DNA from: Deltaproteobacteria bacterium Ga0077550
GTDB taxonomy: Bacteria > Myxococcota_A > Polyangia > Nannocystales > Nannocystaceae
Assembly: GCA_001464385.1 (NCBI GenBank)
Contig: LNFB01000377.1
Coordinates: forward strand, 1 to 42,960
Reading direction: 5' to 3'
DNA length: 42,960 bases
A model generated the notes under the pieces. The model had not been told where the DNA came from, made no database searches, and saw only the letters and a list, made by a program, of their open reading frames with translations. Both the position numbers and the translations under genes were made by a program. This document shows, in pieces, positions 8,062-19,384 of the stretch; the first letter of the stretch is position 1; every line of letters starts with the position of its first letter.

Positions 8062-9027
8062 ATGTCCTGGTCACGACGTTCGGTGTCGTGGGTGTTCTCG
8101 CTGTCGCTGGTCGCGTGCTCGGGGGACGACGGCGCCGCCGATCCGTCCACCACGGGGACGGATCCCGACACGTCCGCGGGGACGGATCCCAGCGCGACCT
8201 CCTCCGGCGGGGGCAGCACCGACGGCTCCTCCTCCGGCGAGCCGACGACCGCGGGCGAGTCGAGCACCGGCGATGCCCCGATCACGATCGAGCCGGGCGC
8301 GGTCTGTGCCCTCGGGGAGCGCATCGGCCTGGTCGAGATCTGGTCGGGCGGTGGCGTCGGCTCCGTGAGCGGGACGATCTACGACAAGGCCGATCCGTGG
8401 ATCGGACCCGCCGAGCTCGAGAACGCGTCGTGCGCCTTCCACCGGTTCTCGACGACATCGTGCGGCACCTGCGAGGGCGACGAGGTGTGCAGCTTCGACG
8501 GCGAGTGCGTCGCGCCCCGCCTCGCGCACACGGACGCGGTGCTCGACGTCACCGCCGCGGGCGAGACCGTGAGCATCACCGCCGACCCGATCACCGGCAT
8601 GCTGTACGGCGACGTCGACGGCGACGCCGACCTCGTCCTGCGACTGCGCTACGGCGACGTCGATGTCGAGCTGCCGGCTGTCGCCTACGCCCCGGCGCCG
8701 GAGGGGCTCGTGGTCGTCGGCGAGGGCGACGCGATGGCGCCGGAATCCGTCGACGCGAGCTGGACCCCGCGCGACGACGGCAGCCGCGTCCGCACCGTCA
8801 TCCCGATCAACCACCACGCCGCGGGACCGACGTTCACCGCGTGCGACGTGCCGACGAACGCGGGCAACCTCCACGCCGACGCGGGCATGCTCGTGCCGCT
8901 GGCGACGATCACCGGCCTCGAGTTCCAGGGCCTCGACGTCAGCCACACCGCGGCGGTGCACCTCGACGCCGGCTGCATCGAATTCCGCATCGGCGGCCAG
9001 CTCCCCGGTAGCGTGACGTGGCCGTAG
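8062..9027 (+). CDS. Lipoprotein of unknown function with Ser/Gly/Thr linker
   Basis: A 321-residue lipoprotein. MSWSRRSVSWVFSLSLVAC is a signal peptide with an LVAC lipobox at residue 19. A low-complexity Asp/Ser/Thr/Gly linker runs to about residue 70. The rest is a globular beta-rich domain with several Cys (CAFHRF, CGTCEGDEVCSFDGECV) followed by alternating hydrophobic and charged strands (ITADPITGMLYGDVDGDADLVL). The tail contains TFTACDVPTNAGNLHADAGML, and the pattern suggests an extracellular binding or adhesive domain. No known family is recognised. The gene stands alone: 83 bases after the VOC stop and 46 bases before the small Cys-rich protein of the metal efflux operon, on the same strand. 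Confidence 0.8.
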   Translation: MSWSRRSVSWVFSLSLVACSGDDGAADPSTTGTDPDTSAGTDPSATSSGGGSTDGSSSGEPTTAGESSTGDAPITIEPGAVCALGERIGLVEIWSGGGVGSVSGTIYDKADPWIGPAELENASCAFHRFSTTSCGTCEGDEVCSFDGECVAPRLAHTDAVLDVTAAGETVSITADPITGMLYGDVDGDADLVLRLRYGDVDVELPAVAYAPAPEGLVVVGEGDAMAPESVDASWTPRDDGSRVRTVIPINHHAAGPTFTACDVPTNAGNLHADAGMLVPLATITGLEFQGLDVSHTAAVHLDAGCIEFRIGGQLPGSVTWP

Positions 9028-9073
9028 CCCGCGCCTTGACGCCGCCGGCCCCCCACGCCACCATCGTCATCGC

Positions 9074-9433
9074 TTGTCGCGCGCGCTCACCACCGCGGCG
9101 GCGAGGCGCCGGTCATGCCTCGTCGCCCTGCTGCTGGTCTTCGCCTTCGGGCTCCAGCAGACCGGCATGACGCGCGTGGTCGATGCGTGCTGCGAGGAGG
9201 ACGAGGGCGACGCCGTTGCCCACGCCGATGACTGCAGCGAGGCCGACGAGCCCGGCGGCTGTGCGCCGTCGTGCACCGACTGCGGCGGCTGCCCCGGCCC
9301 CGCGCGCGTCCTGATGTCGTCGGGCGCGCTCGCCCTCGGGCCCGCCTGCGCGCATCCCCTCGCGATGCACCCGGTCGCGCTCGCGACCGGTCGCGATCCC
9401 CATCTGCGGCTCGAACGTCCGCCCCGCGCCTGA
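9074..9433 (+). CDS. Small Cys/His-rich exported protein preceding metal efflux operon
   Basis: A 119-residue protein from a TTG at 9074. The N-terminus is a signal-anchor or signal peptide (SCLVALLLVFAFGLQQTG). The mature part is rich in metal ligands: CCEEDEGD, HADDC, then CAPSCTDCGGCPG, and several His. Small secreted Cys-rich proteins of this kind often sit just upstream of CzcCBA/CusCBA efflux genes in Myxococcota. Position and composition suggest a periplasmic metal-binding or sensor role; that is inference. The gap to the OEP gene is 127 bases, so co-transcription is likely but not certain. The C-terminus is Arg/Pro-rich without conserved features. The start codon is weak, and no clear ribosome binding site is visible. 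Confidence 0.65.
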   Translation: MSRALTTAAARRRSCLVALLLVFAFGLQQTGMTRVVDACCEEDEGDAVAHADDCSEADEPGGCAPSCTDCGGCPGPARVLMSSGALALGPACAHPLAMHPVALATGRDPHLRLERPPRA

Positions 9434-9560
9434 CGCGGTCGAACCTTCGAACTCCTGCGCCGCGTCGCGTCCCCACGCACGACGTGACGTCGCGCAGCTC
9501 GTGTCGCCGTCGGCCCACGCGTGGCCCCGGCTCGACCCACGAACGCCGCGGAGAACCCCC

Positions 9561-10820
9561 GTGCACCTCATCCCTCTGCTCCTGGGCGGGTCACTCGCCC
9601 TGTCCCCACCGCAGCCGAACGCCACTTCGACACCCACCGATCGCCCGCCCGAGACGCCAGGCTGTCGACGCCTCGACACGCCGGGCGCGGCGGCGCGCTG
9701 CGCGATCGATCGCGGACCCGCCCTCGCGATCGCCGAGGCCGACGTGGACATCGCCCGGGCGCACCGCGACGGCGCGAAGGTGCTGCTGCCGAGCAACCCG
9801 ACGCTCGATCTCCTGGTCGCGCGCCGCCGCGGCCCCAGCGATCGCGACGTCAACGTCTACGGGACGCTGCGGCAGGAGGTCGAGATCGCCGGCCAGAGGC
9901 GGCTGCGCATGCGGGTCGCCGACGCCGAGATCGACGCGGGCCGAGCCGACGTCGCCGCAGTGCGACGCACGATCGCCGCCGAGGCGATGCTGGCGTACTA
10001 CGACGTCGTCGCGGCCCAGCGCCTCGAGGCCGAGATCGGCAAGGTCGTCGAGGTCGCGCGCGCGCTCGAGACCCTGGCCCGCGAGCGCGTCGACGCTGGC
10101 GCGGCGGCGGGCCTCGAGCTCGAGCTGACCCGCGCCGCGCGGGTCGTCGCCGCGCGACGATGGCTCGATGCCCGGCGACGCGCCGCCCTCGCCCGCGCGG
10201 CGCTCGCGAGCCTGGTGGCCGTCGACGACGGTGTCGAGGTCGGCGGCGAGCTGCGACCGCTCGAGTCCACGGCCACGCGTCCGCGCCCCGAGCTCGAGGG
10301 ATCGGCGGCCCGCATCCGCGCCTGGGAGCGCCGCACCGCCGTGATCCGGCGCGACCGCGTGCCCGAGGCGAGCTTCGTCGCGACGGTGCAGCGCGACGGC
10401 TTCGGTGAGTTCGTCGCCGGCGGCGGCGTCTCGCTGGGGATCCCGCTGCCGGCGCCCCTGGGTCGCACGGCCCGCGCCGAGATCACGGCGTCCCGCGCCG
10501 AGGCCCGCCGCGCCCGGGGAGAACGCGAACGCGTGCGACGATCGATCGACCTGGCCGCCGCGAGCGCGACCGCCGAGCTCGCCGCCAGCCGCGAGACCCT
10601 CGCGCTGTACGAGCCCACGATCACCAAGGGCGCCCACGAGACGCTGGATGCCCTCGGCGCAGCGCTCGCGGCCGGGCAGCTCGAGCTGCGCGACGCGCTG
10701 CTCGCCCAGCAGAGCCTGCTCGAGCTGCTCGCGGGGCAGCTCGAGGCCGAGCACCGCGTCTGCATCGCCGCGGTCGAGCTCGCCCACGCCTCCGGTGCAG
10801 ATCTGGAGGGCGTGCGATGA
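9561..10820 (+). CDS. Outer-membrane channel protein of metal RND efflux (CzcC/CusC-like)
   Basis: About 419 residues from a GTG at 9561, which has a GGAGA ribosome binding site about 8 bases upstream; the frame stays open further upstream. The N-terminus is a signal peptide (HLIPLLLGGSLALSPPQ). The body has the two OEP repeats of TolC-family channels, with long helices rich in Ala/Glu/Arg: GPALAIAEADVDIARAHR, RQEVEIAGQRRLR, then the second repeat IPLPAPLGRTARAEI and the TKGAHETLDALG helix. It would form the outer-membrane exit of a tripartite pump. Its stop overlaps the start of the membrane fusion protein (ATGA), so the three pump genes form one operon. Function is assigned by operon and family; no metal specificity lies in this subunit. 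Confidence 0.88.
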   Translation: MHLIPLLLGGSLALSPPQPNATSTPTDRPPETPGCRRLDTPGAAARCAIDRGPALAIAEADVDIARAHRDGAKVLLPSNPTLDLLVARRRGPSDRDVNVYGTLRQEVEIAGQRRLRMRVADAEIDAGRADVAAVRRTIAAEAMLAYYDVVAAQRLEAEIGKVVEVARALETLARERVDAGAAAGLELELTRAARVVAARRWLDARRRAALARAALASLVAVDDGVEVGGELRPLESTATRPRPELEGSAARIRAWERRTAVIRRDRVPEASFVATVQRDGFGEFVAGGGVSLGIPLPAPLGRTARAEITASRAEARRARGERERVRRSIDLAAASATAELAASRETLALYEPTITKGAHETLDALGAALAAGQLELRDALLAQQSLLELLAGQLEAEHRVCIAAVELAHASGADLEGVR

Positions 10821-12012
10821 GACGACTCCACGCGAGGATCGCCGCGTCGATCGTGCTTGCCCTCGTCACCGCGGGCTGCCCCGCGCCCGCCACCGAGGCG
10901 CACGGCGGCGAGCACGGCGACGACGACGGGGCGCACGTCGACGAGCCGGGCCACGGCGAGCTACCGACGCGGGTCCAGCTCGCGCCCGAGCTCGCGGAGG
11001 CGGCCGGCATCGTCACCACCGCGGTGCGGCGCGAGGTGCTGGTCCGCACCGTGCGGGTCGTCGGACAGATCGAGGCCGATCCGGATCGCATGTCGCGGAT
11101 CGGCGCCCGCATCGCGGGCACGTTGGCGTCGATCGAGTTCCGCGAGGGCGATGTGGTCGCCGCGGGTCAGCGGCTGGCGACGATCCGCGCGCCCGATCTC
11201 GGCTCGCTGCGGGCGCAGCGGACCTCGACCGCGGCGCGCCTCTCCGCCGCCAAGGCGCAGCTCGCCCGGCTCGAGGGGCTCGAGGCCAAGCGGCTCGCGG
11301 CGGCGCAGGACGTCGTGGTTGCCCGAGCCGCCGTCGCCGAGCTCGAAGCCGATCTCGCGGGCGCCAGCCAGCAGCTGCGCGCCCTCGATCTCGGCCGCGA
11401 GCAGCGATCCCGACCCGGCGAGTTCGTCGTCGTCGCGCCGCGGGCGGGCGTGGTGATCGGCCGCTCGGCGGTCGTCGGAGACCCGGTCACGCCCGACACG
11501 GTGCTCGGCACGGTCGCCGATCTCGACGAGGTCTACTTCGCCGCCCGCGTGTTCGAGCGCGACCTCGACGACATCCACCTCGGCGCCACCACCGAGGTGA
11601 CGCTGAACGCGTACCGCGGCGATCCGTTCGTCGGCACGATCGAGCACGTCGGCTACGTCGTCGACGACGCCGCGCGCACGATCCTCGCGCGCGTGCGGCT
11701 GCGCAACCGCGAGGCGCGGCTGCGCGTCGGTCTGTTCGGGACCGCCGCGGTCGCGCTGTCCGAGCCGAGCGCGGCCGATCCGGTGCTGGTCGTCGCCCGC
11801 AGCGCGGTGACCCAGATCGGTGGCGAGTCGGTGGTGTTCGTCCGCGAGCCCGACGGCCACTACGAGGTCCACCCCGTGGTCCTCGGCGCGTCCTCGCCCG
11901 GCAAGCTCGAGGTGGTCCACGGCCTGCGCGAGGGCGAAGAGGTCGTCACCGAGGGCGTCTTCACCCTCAAGAGCACGATGCTGCGCAGCACCTTCGCCGA
12001 GGAGCACCACTG

Positions 12013-12013
<1 letters not shown>
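10817..12013 (+). CDS. Membrane fusion lipoprotein of metal RND efflux (CzcB-like)
   Basis: A 398-residue periplasmic adaptor. The N-terminus is a lipoprotein signal with TAGC lipobox. A His/Asp/Glu-rich stretch follows (EAHGGEHGDDDGAHVDEPGHGE), a putative metal-sensing tail. Then come the standard HlyD layers: barrel-sandwich with VVGQIEADPDRMSRIGARIAG and EFREGDVVAAGQRLATIRAP, an alpha hairpin of about 60 residues (SAAKAQLARLEGLEAKRLAA), a second lipoyl half (EFVVVAPRAGVVIGRS), a beta-barrel domain and a membrane-proximal domain (GLREGEEVVTEGVFTLKSTML). The start overlaps the channel stop (ATGA) and the stop overlaps the pump start (TGATG), a classic coupled operon. The family carries divalent metals such as Co, Zn, Cd or Ni from the periplasm to the channel. 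Confidence 0.92.
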
Positions 12014-15105
<3,092 letters not shown>

Positions 15106-15130
15106 ACACGACGGCGCGGTCGATCCCTCC

Positions 15131-16141
15131 TCACCCGCGCGTGCGGGCCCGATCGATCTCGGCCTCGACGACCGCACTGCGGCTCCGGTAGTGCGCCACG
15201 CGGACCTCCAGATCCACCCGCTCCATCCGCGCGAGCGCGCGGCCGATCGCGCCGGTGATCCACTCGCGTCGATTGCCGAACGCGCCGCCGCCGAGCAGCG
15301 TCAGCCACACCCTGCGCCGCCCCGCGAGCACGGCCGCGCGCAGCGTCGCCTCGTAGGCCGCGTCGAGCACGAGCGTCGCGAGCGGCTCCCAGTCGTCGAG
15401 CCCGACGCGCGTGTAGCCGCACGACAGCGCCGAGCAGAACACCTGGGTCACATGGGTGGGCGTGACCGGCTCGGTGTAGCGGGTGGCGAACGTCACCTCG
15501 ACATCGCGGTGCAGGCCGATCTTCACCGCGCCGAGCAGCGCCTCGCGATCGTGCCGGCGGAGCGCCCGCTTCAGTCGCTCGAGCCGCCGCTCGTCGGAGT
15601 GGGTGTACCCGTTGACGACGTCCCAGTACTCGCCGCGATCCCCGAGCATCGCCGCGAGCGCATCGAGGTTGTCCAGCTGACGCTCGCGCGTCTGGCCCCG
15701 CGCTCCACCGACGTCGGCGAAGTAGTTCCGCACCACCGTGGCCGGCGCCGCGGCGAGCGAGCACGCCGGCCCCTGCGTCGGGTCGAACGCGTAGCCGGTC
15801 ACGCCGTCCTCGGGCACGACCTCCGGCCCCGCGAACTCGAGGCAGTTGAACTGCGACGCGACCTGGAACACGGCGCCTCGGTTCTCGGGCCGCGCGTGGA
15901 GCTCGAGCACGTCCCCGATCACCTCGTGCGTGGCCTCGAGTCGGCCGGGCGCACCGCCCTGGGTCTGCGCGCGCAACCACGCGAGCGACGGCGTGGTGAA
16001 CTCACCGACCGCGAAGACCCTCCCGTTGACGAGCGAGCGCAGGCGAGATCCCTCGACCGCGAACGCGCGCTGGGTCGAGCCCCAGTCGCCTTCGACGAAC
16101 CCGAACAGGCGCTCGAACCAGGGGTGGGGGTCACGGGGCAT
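15131..16141 (-). CDS. Conserved protein with macrodomain-like C-terminal motifs
   Basis: About 336 residues from the ATG at 16141 (an upstream ATG at 16207 adds an unremarkable extension). No signal peptide. The centre has a distinctive block: ASQFNCLEFAGP, then PEDGVTGYAFDPTQGPAC, then VVRNYF. The C-terminal part reads VTQVFCSALSCGY and WLTLLGGGAFGNRREWI followed by an AIGRAL helix. That glycine loop and following helix resemble the nucleotide-binding loop of macrodomains, and I recall a similar block in uncharacterised protist and bacterial proteins. ADP-ribose binding or hydrolysis is a tentative inference. It is convergent with the CzcA gene (stops 25 bases apart) and diverges from the GTPase/roadblock operon across a 444-base region, so shared regulation with that operon is possible. 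Confidence 0.7.
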   Translation of the reverse strand: MPRDPHPWFERLFGFVEGDWGSTQRAFAVEGSRLRSLVNGRVFAVGEFTTPSLAWLRAQTQGGAPGRLEATHEVIGDVLELHARPENRGAVFQVASQFNCLEFAGPEVVPEDGVTGYAFDPTQGPACSLAAAPATVVRNYFADVGGARGQTRERQLDNLDALAAMLGDRGEYWDVVNGYTHSDERRLERLKRALRRHDREALLGAVKIGLHRDVEVTFATRYTEPVTPTHVTQVFCSALSCGYTRVGLDDWEPLATLVLDAAYEATLRAAVLAGRRRVWLTLLGGGAFGNRREWITGAIGRALARMERVDLEVRVAHYRSRSAVVEAEIDRARTRG

Positions 16142-16585
16142 TCGGACGCCCAGGGTAGCCCGCGGCCCCCGCGGACATCTGCCATTTTGCTCGATTGCGA
16201 GTGTCATTATTAGATGTGCTCTTCGTATTCAATCGAGTTTATCGATGCATTGGCGAGGCCGGCTCCGTCGGTCCGCGTGTGAAGCGCATCCCCGGGGTAA
16301 AGGCTGTGGAACGTTGTCCCGATGGACAGCTGGAAACCGGACGCAAGTCCTGCGAGTTCGCGGGATCGTCGAACCGTAGTTCCCGTCACCAATGCCATTG
16401 ACAATTCGGACGCCCACTGCTGTAATGATGGTCCGCTCGAATGTGTCGGGCGTGCCTTTGTTCCTCATCGCCTCGGCGGCGGCCGGCCCTCGGCTCGTCC
16501 GACGGCGAATCCCTCTTGGGATCGCCCTGGGGCCGTGCGGCCCGTCGACGCGGTGAGGGCGTGGCAGTCGGTTTGGAAGGACTGC
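16142..16585. promoter_or_regulatory. Long relatively AT-rich divergent intergenic region with hairpins
   Basis: 444 bases without a supported gene, between the macrodomain-like gene (minus) and the DUF4388-like gene (plus). Bases 16201-16260 are only 43% GC (26 of 60 counted), unlike the rest of the window. A weak promoter-like pair TTGCTC-N17-TTAGAT occurs at 16187-16215 on the plus strand. Two hairpins lie further in: 16313-16330 (7 pairs including one G-U, CGAT loop) and 16339-16350 (GGAC-GCAA-GTCC, GNRA loop). The 16586 start has a GGAAGG ribosome binding site. This could hold promoters for both genes plus a structured leader; no known riboswitch family fits convincingly. Confidence 0.45.
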
Positions 16586-17116
16586 ATGCTGGCCGCCGAT
16601 CACCCCCTCGCGACGCTCACCACCCTGGCCCACGGCCGTGTGAGCGGCGAGCTGATCGCATCGTCATCCCGCGGTGAGACCCACGTGTATCTGGTCCTCG
16701 GGCGCCTCGCGTGGGCCACCGATTCGCGGCGCCCGCAGGGGTTCGCGGGGCAGCTGCAGCGCACGGCGGGCATCGCCGCCGAGACGCTGCGCGAGGTCGC
16801 GGACGAGTGCCGCCGGGGGGCGCTCGGCGTCGCCGGGGGTGCACCGTCGACCACGGCGGGTGTCCCGGCCACGGCGTGGTGCGTGGAGACGCACATGGAT
16901 CACGCGCCGCCGTCGCTGGTCTCCGACGAGCGACAGGCGTGGTGCTTCGGCGCGCGCCTCGTCGGTGACGGCGCGCGCTCGGTGTGGCTCGATCGCAACG
17001 GCGCCCAGGGGCTGGGATGGGCGGACCTCGCTGCGCTCACGTGCTCCCTCGCCTCGACGACATCGACCCGAGCCGAACGACAGCACCGAGCAGAAACGAC
17101 CCCAAGGAACGCATGA
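16586..17116 (+). CDS. PATAN/DUF4388-like protein heading GTPase-roadblock operon
   Basis: 176 residues from the ATG at 16586, chosen because GGAAGG stands about 5 bases upstream; the frame stays open upstream to 16322, but that part looks non-coding. The N-terminal 80 residues have the pattern LATLTTLAHGRVSGELIA, then VYLVLGRLAWATDS and a following helical tail, which resembles the DUF4388/PATAN domain found in myxobacterial and cyanobacterial signalling proteins. The second half (AWCFGARLVG, SVWLDRNG, GLGWADLAALTCSL) forms a separate small domain. The stop overlaps the next start (ATGA), so it is translationally coupled to the roadblock genes. A scaffold or input subunit for the GTPase switch is inference; the family match is moderate. 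Confidence 0.6.
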   Translation: MLAADHPLATLTTLAHGRVSGELIASSSRGETHVYLVLGRLAWATDSRRPQGFAGQLQRTAGIAAETLREVADECRRGALGVAGGAPSTTAGVPATAWCVETHMDHAPPSLVSDERQAWCFGARLVGDGARSVWLDRNGAQGLGWADLAALTCSLASTTSTRAERQHRAETTPRNA

Positions 17117-17478
17117 GCAACGCAAGAGAGACCCTCCCCAAACTCCTCGAGATCGACGGGTTCGTCGGCGCCTGCATCGTCGACATCAACAGCGGCATGA
17201 CGCTCGGCGCGATCGGTGGTGGCGGCATCGACCTCGAGGCGGCGGCCGCGGGCAACACCGAGGTCGTTCGGGCCAAGCGCAAGACGATGAAGGCGCTCGA
17301 CCTCGCCGACGACATCGAGGACATGCTCATCACCCTCGGCAAGGCCTATCACATCATCCGACCACTGCAGTCCAACGACTCGCTGTTCGTCTATCTCGTC
17401 CTCGATCGCTCGAAGGCCAACCTCGCGATGGCCCGCCTCACCCTGCGCAGCATCGAGAAGGACCTCGTCGTCGTCTGA
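17113..17478 (+). CDS. Roadblock/LC7-domain protein, paralogue 1
   Basis: 121 residues, a single roadblock/LC7 domain. It follows the pattern LLEIDGFVGACIVDINSGMTLGA (first strands), a helix with AAAAGNTEVVRAKRKTMKAL, then IEDMLITLGKAYHIIRP and SLFVYLVLDRSKANLAMARLTL. This closely resembles actinobacterial and myxobacterial roadblock proteins that partner Ras-like GTPases (MglB, CvnB). Such proteins dimerise and act as GTPase-activating or exchange-type regulators. Start ATG overlaps the previous stop and has AAGGAA upstream. The next gene, 32 bases downstream, encodes a second roadblock protein, so a heterodimer is possible. Cytoplasmic; no signal peptide. GAP activity is inferred from the family and the adjacent GTPase gene. 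Confidence 0.9.
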   Translation: MSNARETLPKLLEIDGFVGACIVDINSGMTLGAIGGGGIDLEAAAAGNTEVVRAKRKTMKALDLADDIEDMLITLGKAYHIIRPLQSNDSLFVYLVLDRSKANLAMARLTLRSIEKDLVVV

Positions 17479-17510
17479 AGCCACGTCCCCACCCTCAGAG
17501 GAATTCCACC

Positions 17511-17879
17511 ATGCCATCCGAGAAGCAGATCCAAGACATCTTCGACCGCATCGCCACTGACATCCCCGGCTTCATCGCCGCGTCCCTCGTCGACCTCGAC
17601 TCGGGGATGACGCTCGGCGCACGATCGCTGCGCGCCGACTTCGACCTCACCGCCGCCAGCGCTTACAACAGCGAGATGGTGAAGCAGAAGCTCAAGATCA
17701 TGAAGGCGCTGAACCTCAACACCACGCTCGAGGACATGCTGCTGACGCTCGGCGATCAGATCCACCTGATCAAGGTCGTGACGCCCGGGACGTTCGTCTA
17801 CCTCGCGGCCGACCGTTCCCTGTCGAACCTCGCGATCATCCGCAACGCCGTGAACCGCCACGCCCCGGGCCTGGCCTGA
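17511..17879 (+). CDS. Roadblock/LC7-domain protein, paralogue 2
   Basis: 122 residues, a second roadblock/LC7 domain preceded by AGAGGA about 8 bases upstream of the ATG at 17511. Shared pattern with its neighbour: GFIAASLVDLDSGMTLGARS, a KQKLKIMKALNL helix, LEDMLLTLGDQIHLIKVV and FVYLAADRSLSNLAIIRNAV. The two paralogues keep the core SGMTLGA and EDMLxTLG motifs but diverge elsewhere, suggesting different partners or positions in a heterocomplex rather than recent duplication. Together with the GTPase gene beginning 23 bases later, this gives an MglA/MglB-style switch with two regulators for one GTPase. Role in polarity, motility or another process cannot be read from the sequence. Confidence 0.9.
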   Translation: MPSEKQIQDIFDRIATDIPGFIAASLVDLDSGMTLGARSLRADFDLTAASAYNSEMVKQKLKIMKALNLNTTLEDMLLTLGDQIHLIKVVTPGTFVYLAADRSLSNLAIIRNAVNRHAPGLA

Positions 17880-17902
17880 CGGAGGCCCCGCTCGGGAACC
17901 CC

Positions 17903-19384
17903 TTGGCGGCCGACGCAGAGCCCGATCCCTCGATCGTGATCCGCATCGTCTATGACGGCCCGCCCGAGGTCGGCAAGACGACGAGCGTGCGCGCGCTCGC
18001 TCGCAGCTTCGGCCGCCAGGTCTTCACCCCCGAGGAGCAGAACGGGCGCACGGCCTATTTCGACTGGATGGAGCACGTCGGGGGGAGGTTCGACGGGGCC
18101 CCGATTCGCTGCCAGGTCGCCAGCGTACCCGGCCAGCGGCGCTGGCGCCCCCGTCGCGACCGCCTCCTCGACCAGGCCGACGTCGTGGTCTTCGTCGGGG
18201 ACACCAGCGCCGCCGGGTGGTCGGGCTCCCGCGCTTCGCTGCGACGCCTGCTCCGGCGCCTCGCGCGACGCGACGGGCCGCCGGTCGGCGTCGTGTTCCA
18301 GGCGAACCGCCGCGACGTGCCCGATGCGCTCCCCCTCGCGCACGTGCGCCAGGAGATCGGCGCCGAGCACGTCGCCGTCATCGAGTCGGTCGCCATCGAC
18401 GGGACCGGCGTCCGCGAGGCGTTCGTGTTCGCGATCCGGCTCGCGCTCGATCGCGTACGCGAGGAGCAGCGCCGGGGGCTGGAGTCCGGCCACACCCGCG
18501 CCGAGATCGACGTCGACGACCTGCTCACGGACCTCATGTTCCTCGAGCAGGGCGATGACGATGAAAGGGTCACCGACCTCATGTTCCTCGAGCAGCGTGA
18601 CGATGAGGGGCCGGTGACCGACGGCACGACCGCGTGCGCGGCCGTGGACGACGACGCGCCGCTCGCCCCCACGCACGAGGTCCCCAGCGGCTTGGTGTGG
18701 CCGCCGATCGAGGGCCGCATCGTGCTGCGCGACGCGAGCCGTCCGCACGCCCGAGGACACGGCGACGCCGCGGGGAACTGGGTCGTGTCGCTCGCGGGCG
18801 ACTGGCAGGCCCACAGCGCCGCGGACGCGGTGTTCACCGATCGCGACGAGGGCCGCGAGCGACTGGTCGCGTGGGCGCGCGCTCACACCTCGGCCCTGGG
18901 GTTGCTCTCGCGGCAGCGCTGCATCGCGCTCGCGGAGACCGGCGACGGCAGGTGGCGGCTGTGGCAGGTCGTGCTGTCGCAGCCCTCCCTGCGCGAGCAC
19001 CTCGCCGAGGCCGACGGTGCGGTCGATGTCGTGCGCCGCCTCGGCGCGATCGGCCGAGCGCTCGCGGAGGCGCGCGAGGCGAGCGCGTCGTCCGTCCTCT
19101 GTCCCCCTTGCACCCTCGACACCCTCGGGCTCTCGGAGCTCGGGCGGGCGATCTACGTCGGCATGGCCCCCCCGGCCGGGACGCGCGTCGCGGACGCCGC
19201 CGATGAGGCCTCGCTCGCGCGCGAGCTCGCCGCCAGCATCCTGGAGCGAGGTGGGGATCTGCACGCCGTGCGCGCTGGTCTCCTCCGCGCTGCGGACGTC
19301 GACTTCGGACCGCGCAGCGCCCTGCGCGAGCGGCTGCTCCTCGCCCTCGACATCCACGAACACGCGGGGGCACGACCGTGCTGA
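17903..19384 (+). CDS. MglA-like small GTPase with long C-terminal extension
   Basis: About 493 residues from a TTG at 17903; a GTG at 17936 is the alternative start. Residues about 10-195 form a Ras-like GTPase of the MglA type: P-loop GPPEVGKTT, switch-II region ASVPGQRRW (MglA proteins have the same VPGQ), DADVVVFVGDT-like strand (ADVVVFVGDT), and the guanine-specificity motif NRRD followed by VPDALP. Residues 209-238 contain two 15-residue repeats of TDLMFLEQ. The remaining 250 residues form an extension of unknown fold with WVVSLAGDWQAH, ALGLLSRQRCIALAETGDG, and VRRLGAIGRALAEA. MglA itself has no such tail, so this is an unusual architecture. The stop overlaps the next start region. Probable partner of the two roadblock proteins. 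Confidence 0.85.
   Translation: MAADAEPDPSIVIRIVYDGPPEVGKTTSVRALARSFGRQVFTPEEQNGRTAYFDWMEHVGGRFDGAPIRCQVASVPGQRRWRPRRDRLLDQADVVVFVGDTSAAGWSGSRASLRRLLRRLARRDGPPVGVVFQANRRDVPDALPLAHVRQEIGAEHVAVIESVAIDGTGVREAFVFAIRLALDRVREEQRRGLESGHTRAEIDVDDLLTDLMFLEQGDDDERVTDLMFLEQRDDEGPVTDGTTACAAVDDDAPLAPTHEVPSGLVWPPIEGRIVLRDASRPHARGHGDAAGNWVVSLAGDWQAHSAADAVFTDRDEGRERLVAWARAHTSALGLLSRQRCIALAETGDGRWRLWQVVLSQPSLREHLAEADGAVDVVRRLGAIGRALAEAREASASSVLCPPCTLDTLGLSELGRAIYVGMAPPAGTRVADAADEASLARELAASILERGGDLHAVRAGLLRAADVDFGPRSALRERLLLALDIHEHAGARPC
18527..18616 (+). repeat. Two 45-base tandem repeats inside the GTPase gene
   Basis: Bases 18527-18571 and 18572-18616 encode TDLMFLEQGDDDERV and TDLMFLEQRDDEGPV in tandem, followed by a third partial TD. 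The first 24 bases of each unit differ at only one position. They lie just after the GTPase core. An acidic docking motif with a hydrophobic FLEQ core is a plausible reading. Confidence 0.85.

Noticed and set aside
15191..16213. Plus-strand 340-codon frame antisense to the macrodomain-like gene
   Set aside because: It is Arg/Glu/Leu-rich without motifs, whereas the minus-strand reading has conserved-looking blocks.
16321..16380. GEMM-like (c-di-GMP) riboswitch suggested by GGAAACC and GGACGCAAGTCC
   Set aside because: The ACGCAA core resembles GEMM, but the P1 and second helix patterns do not fit and no downstream conserved half is present. It remains only a hairpin-rich segment.
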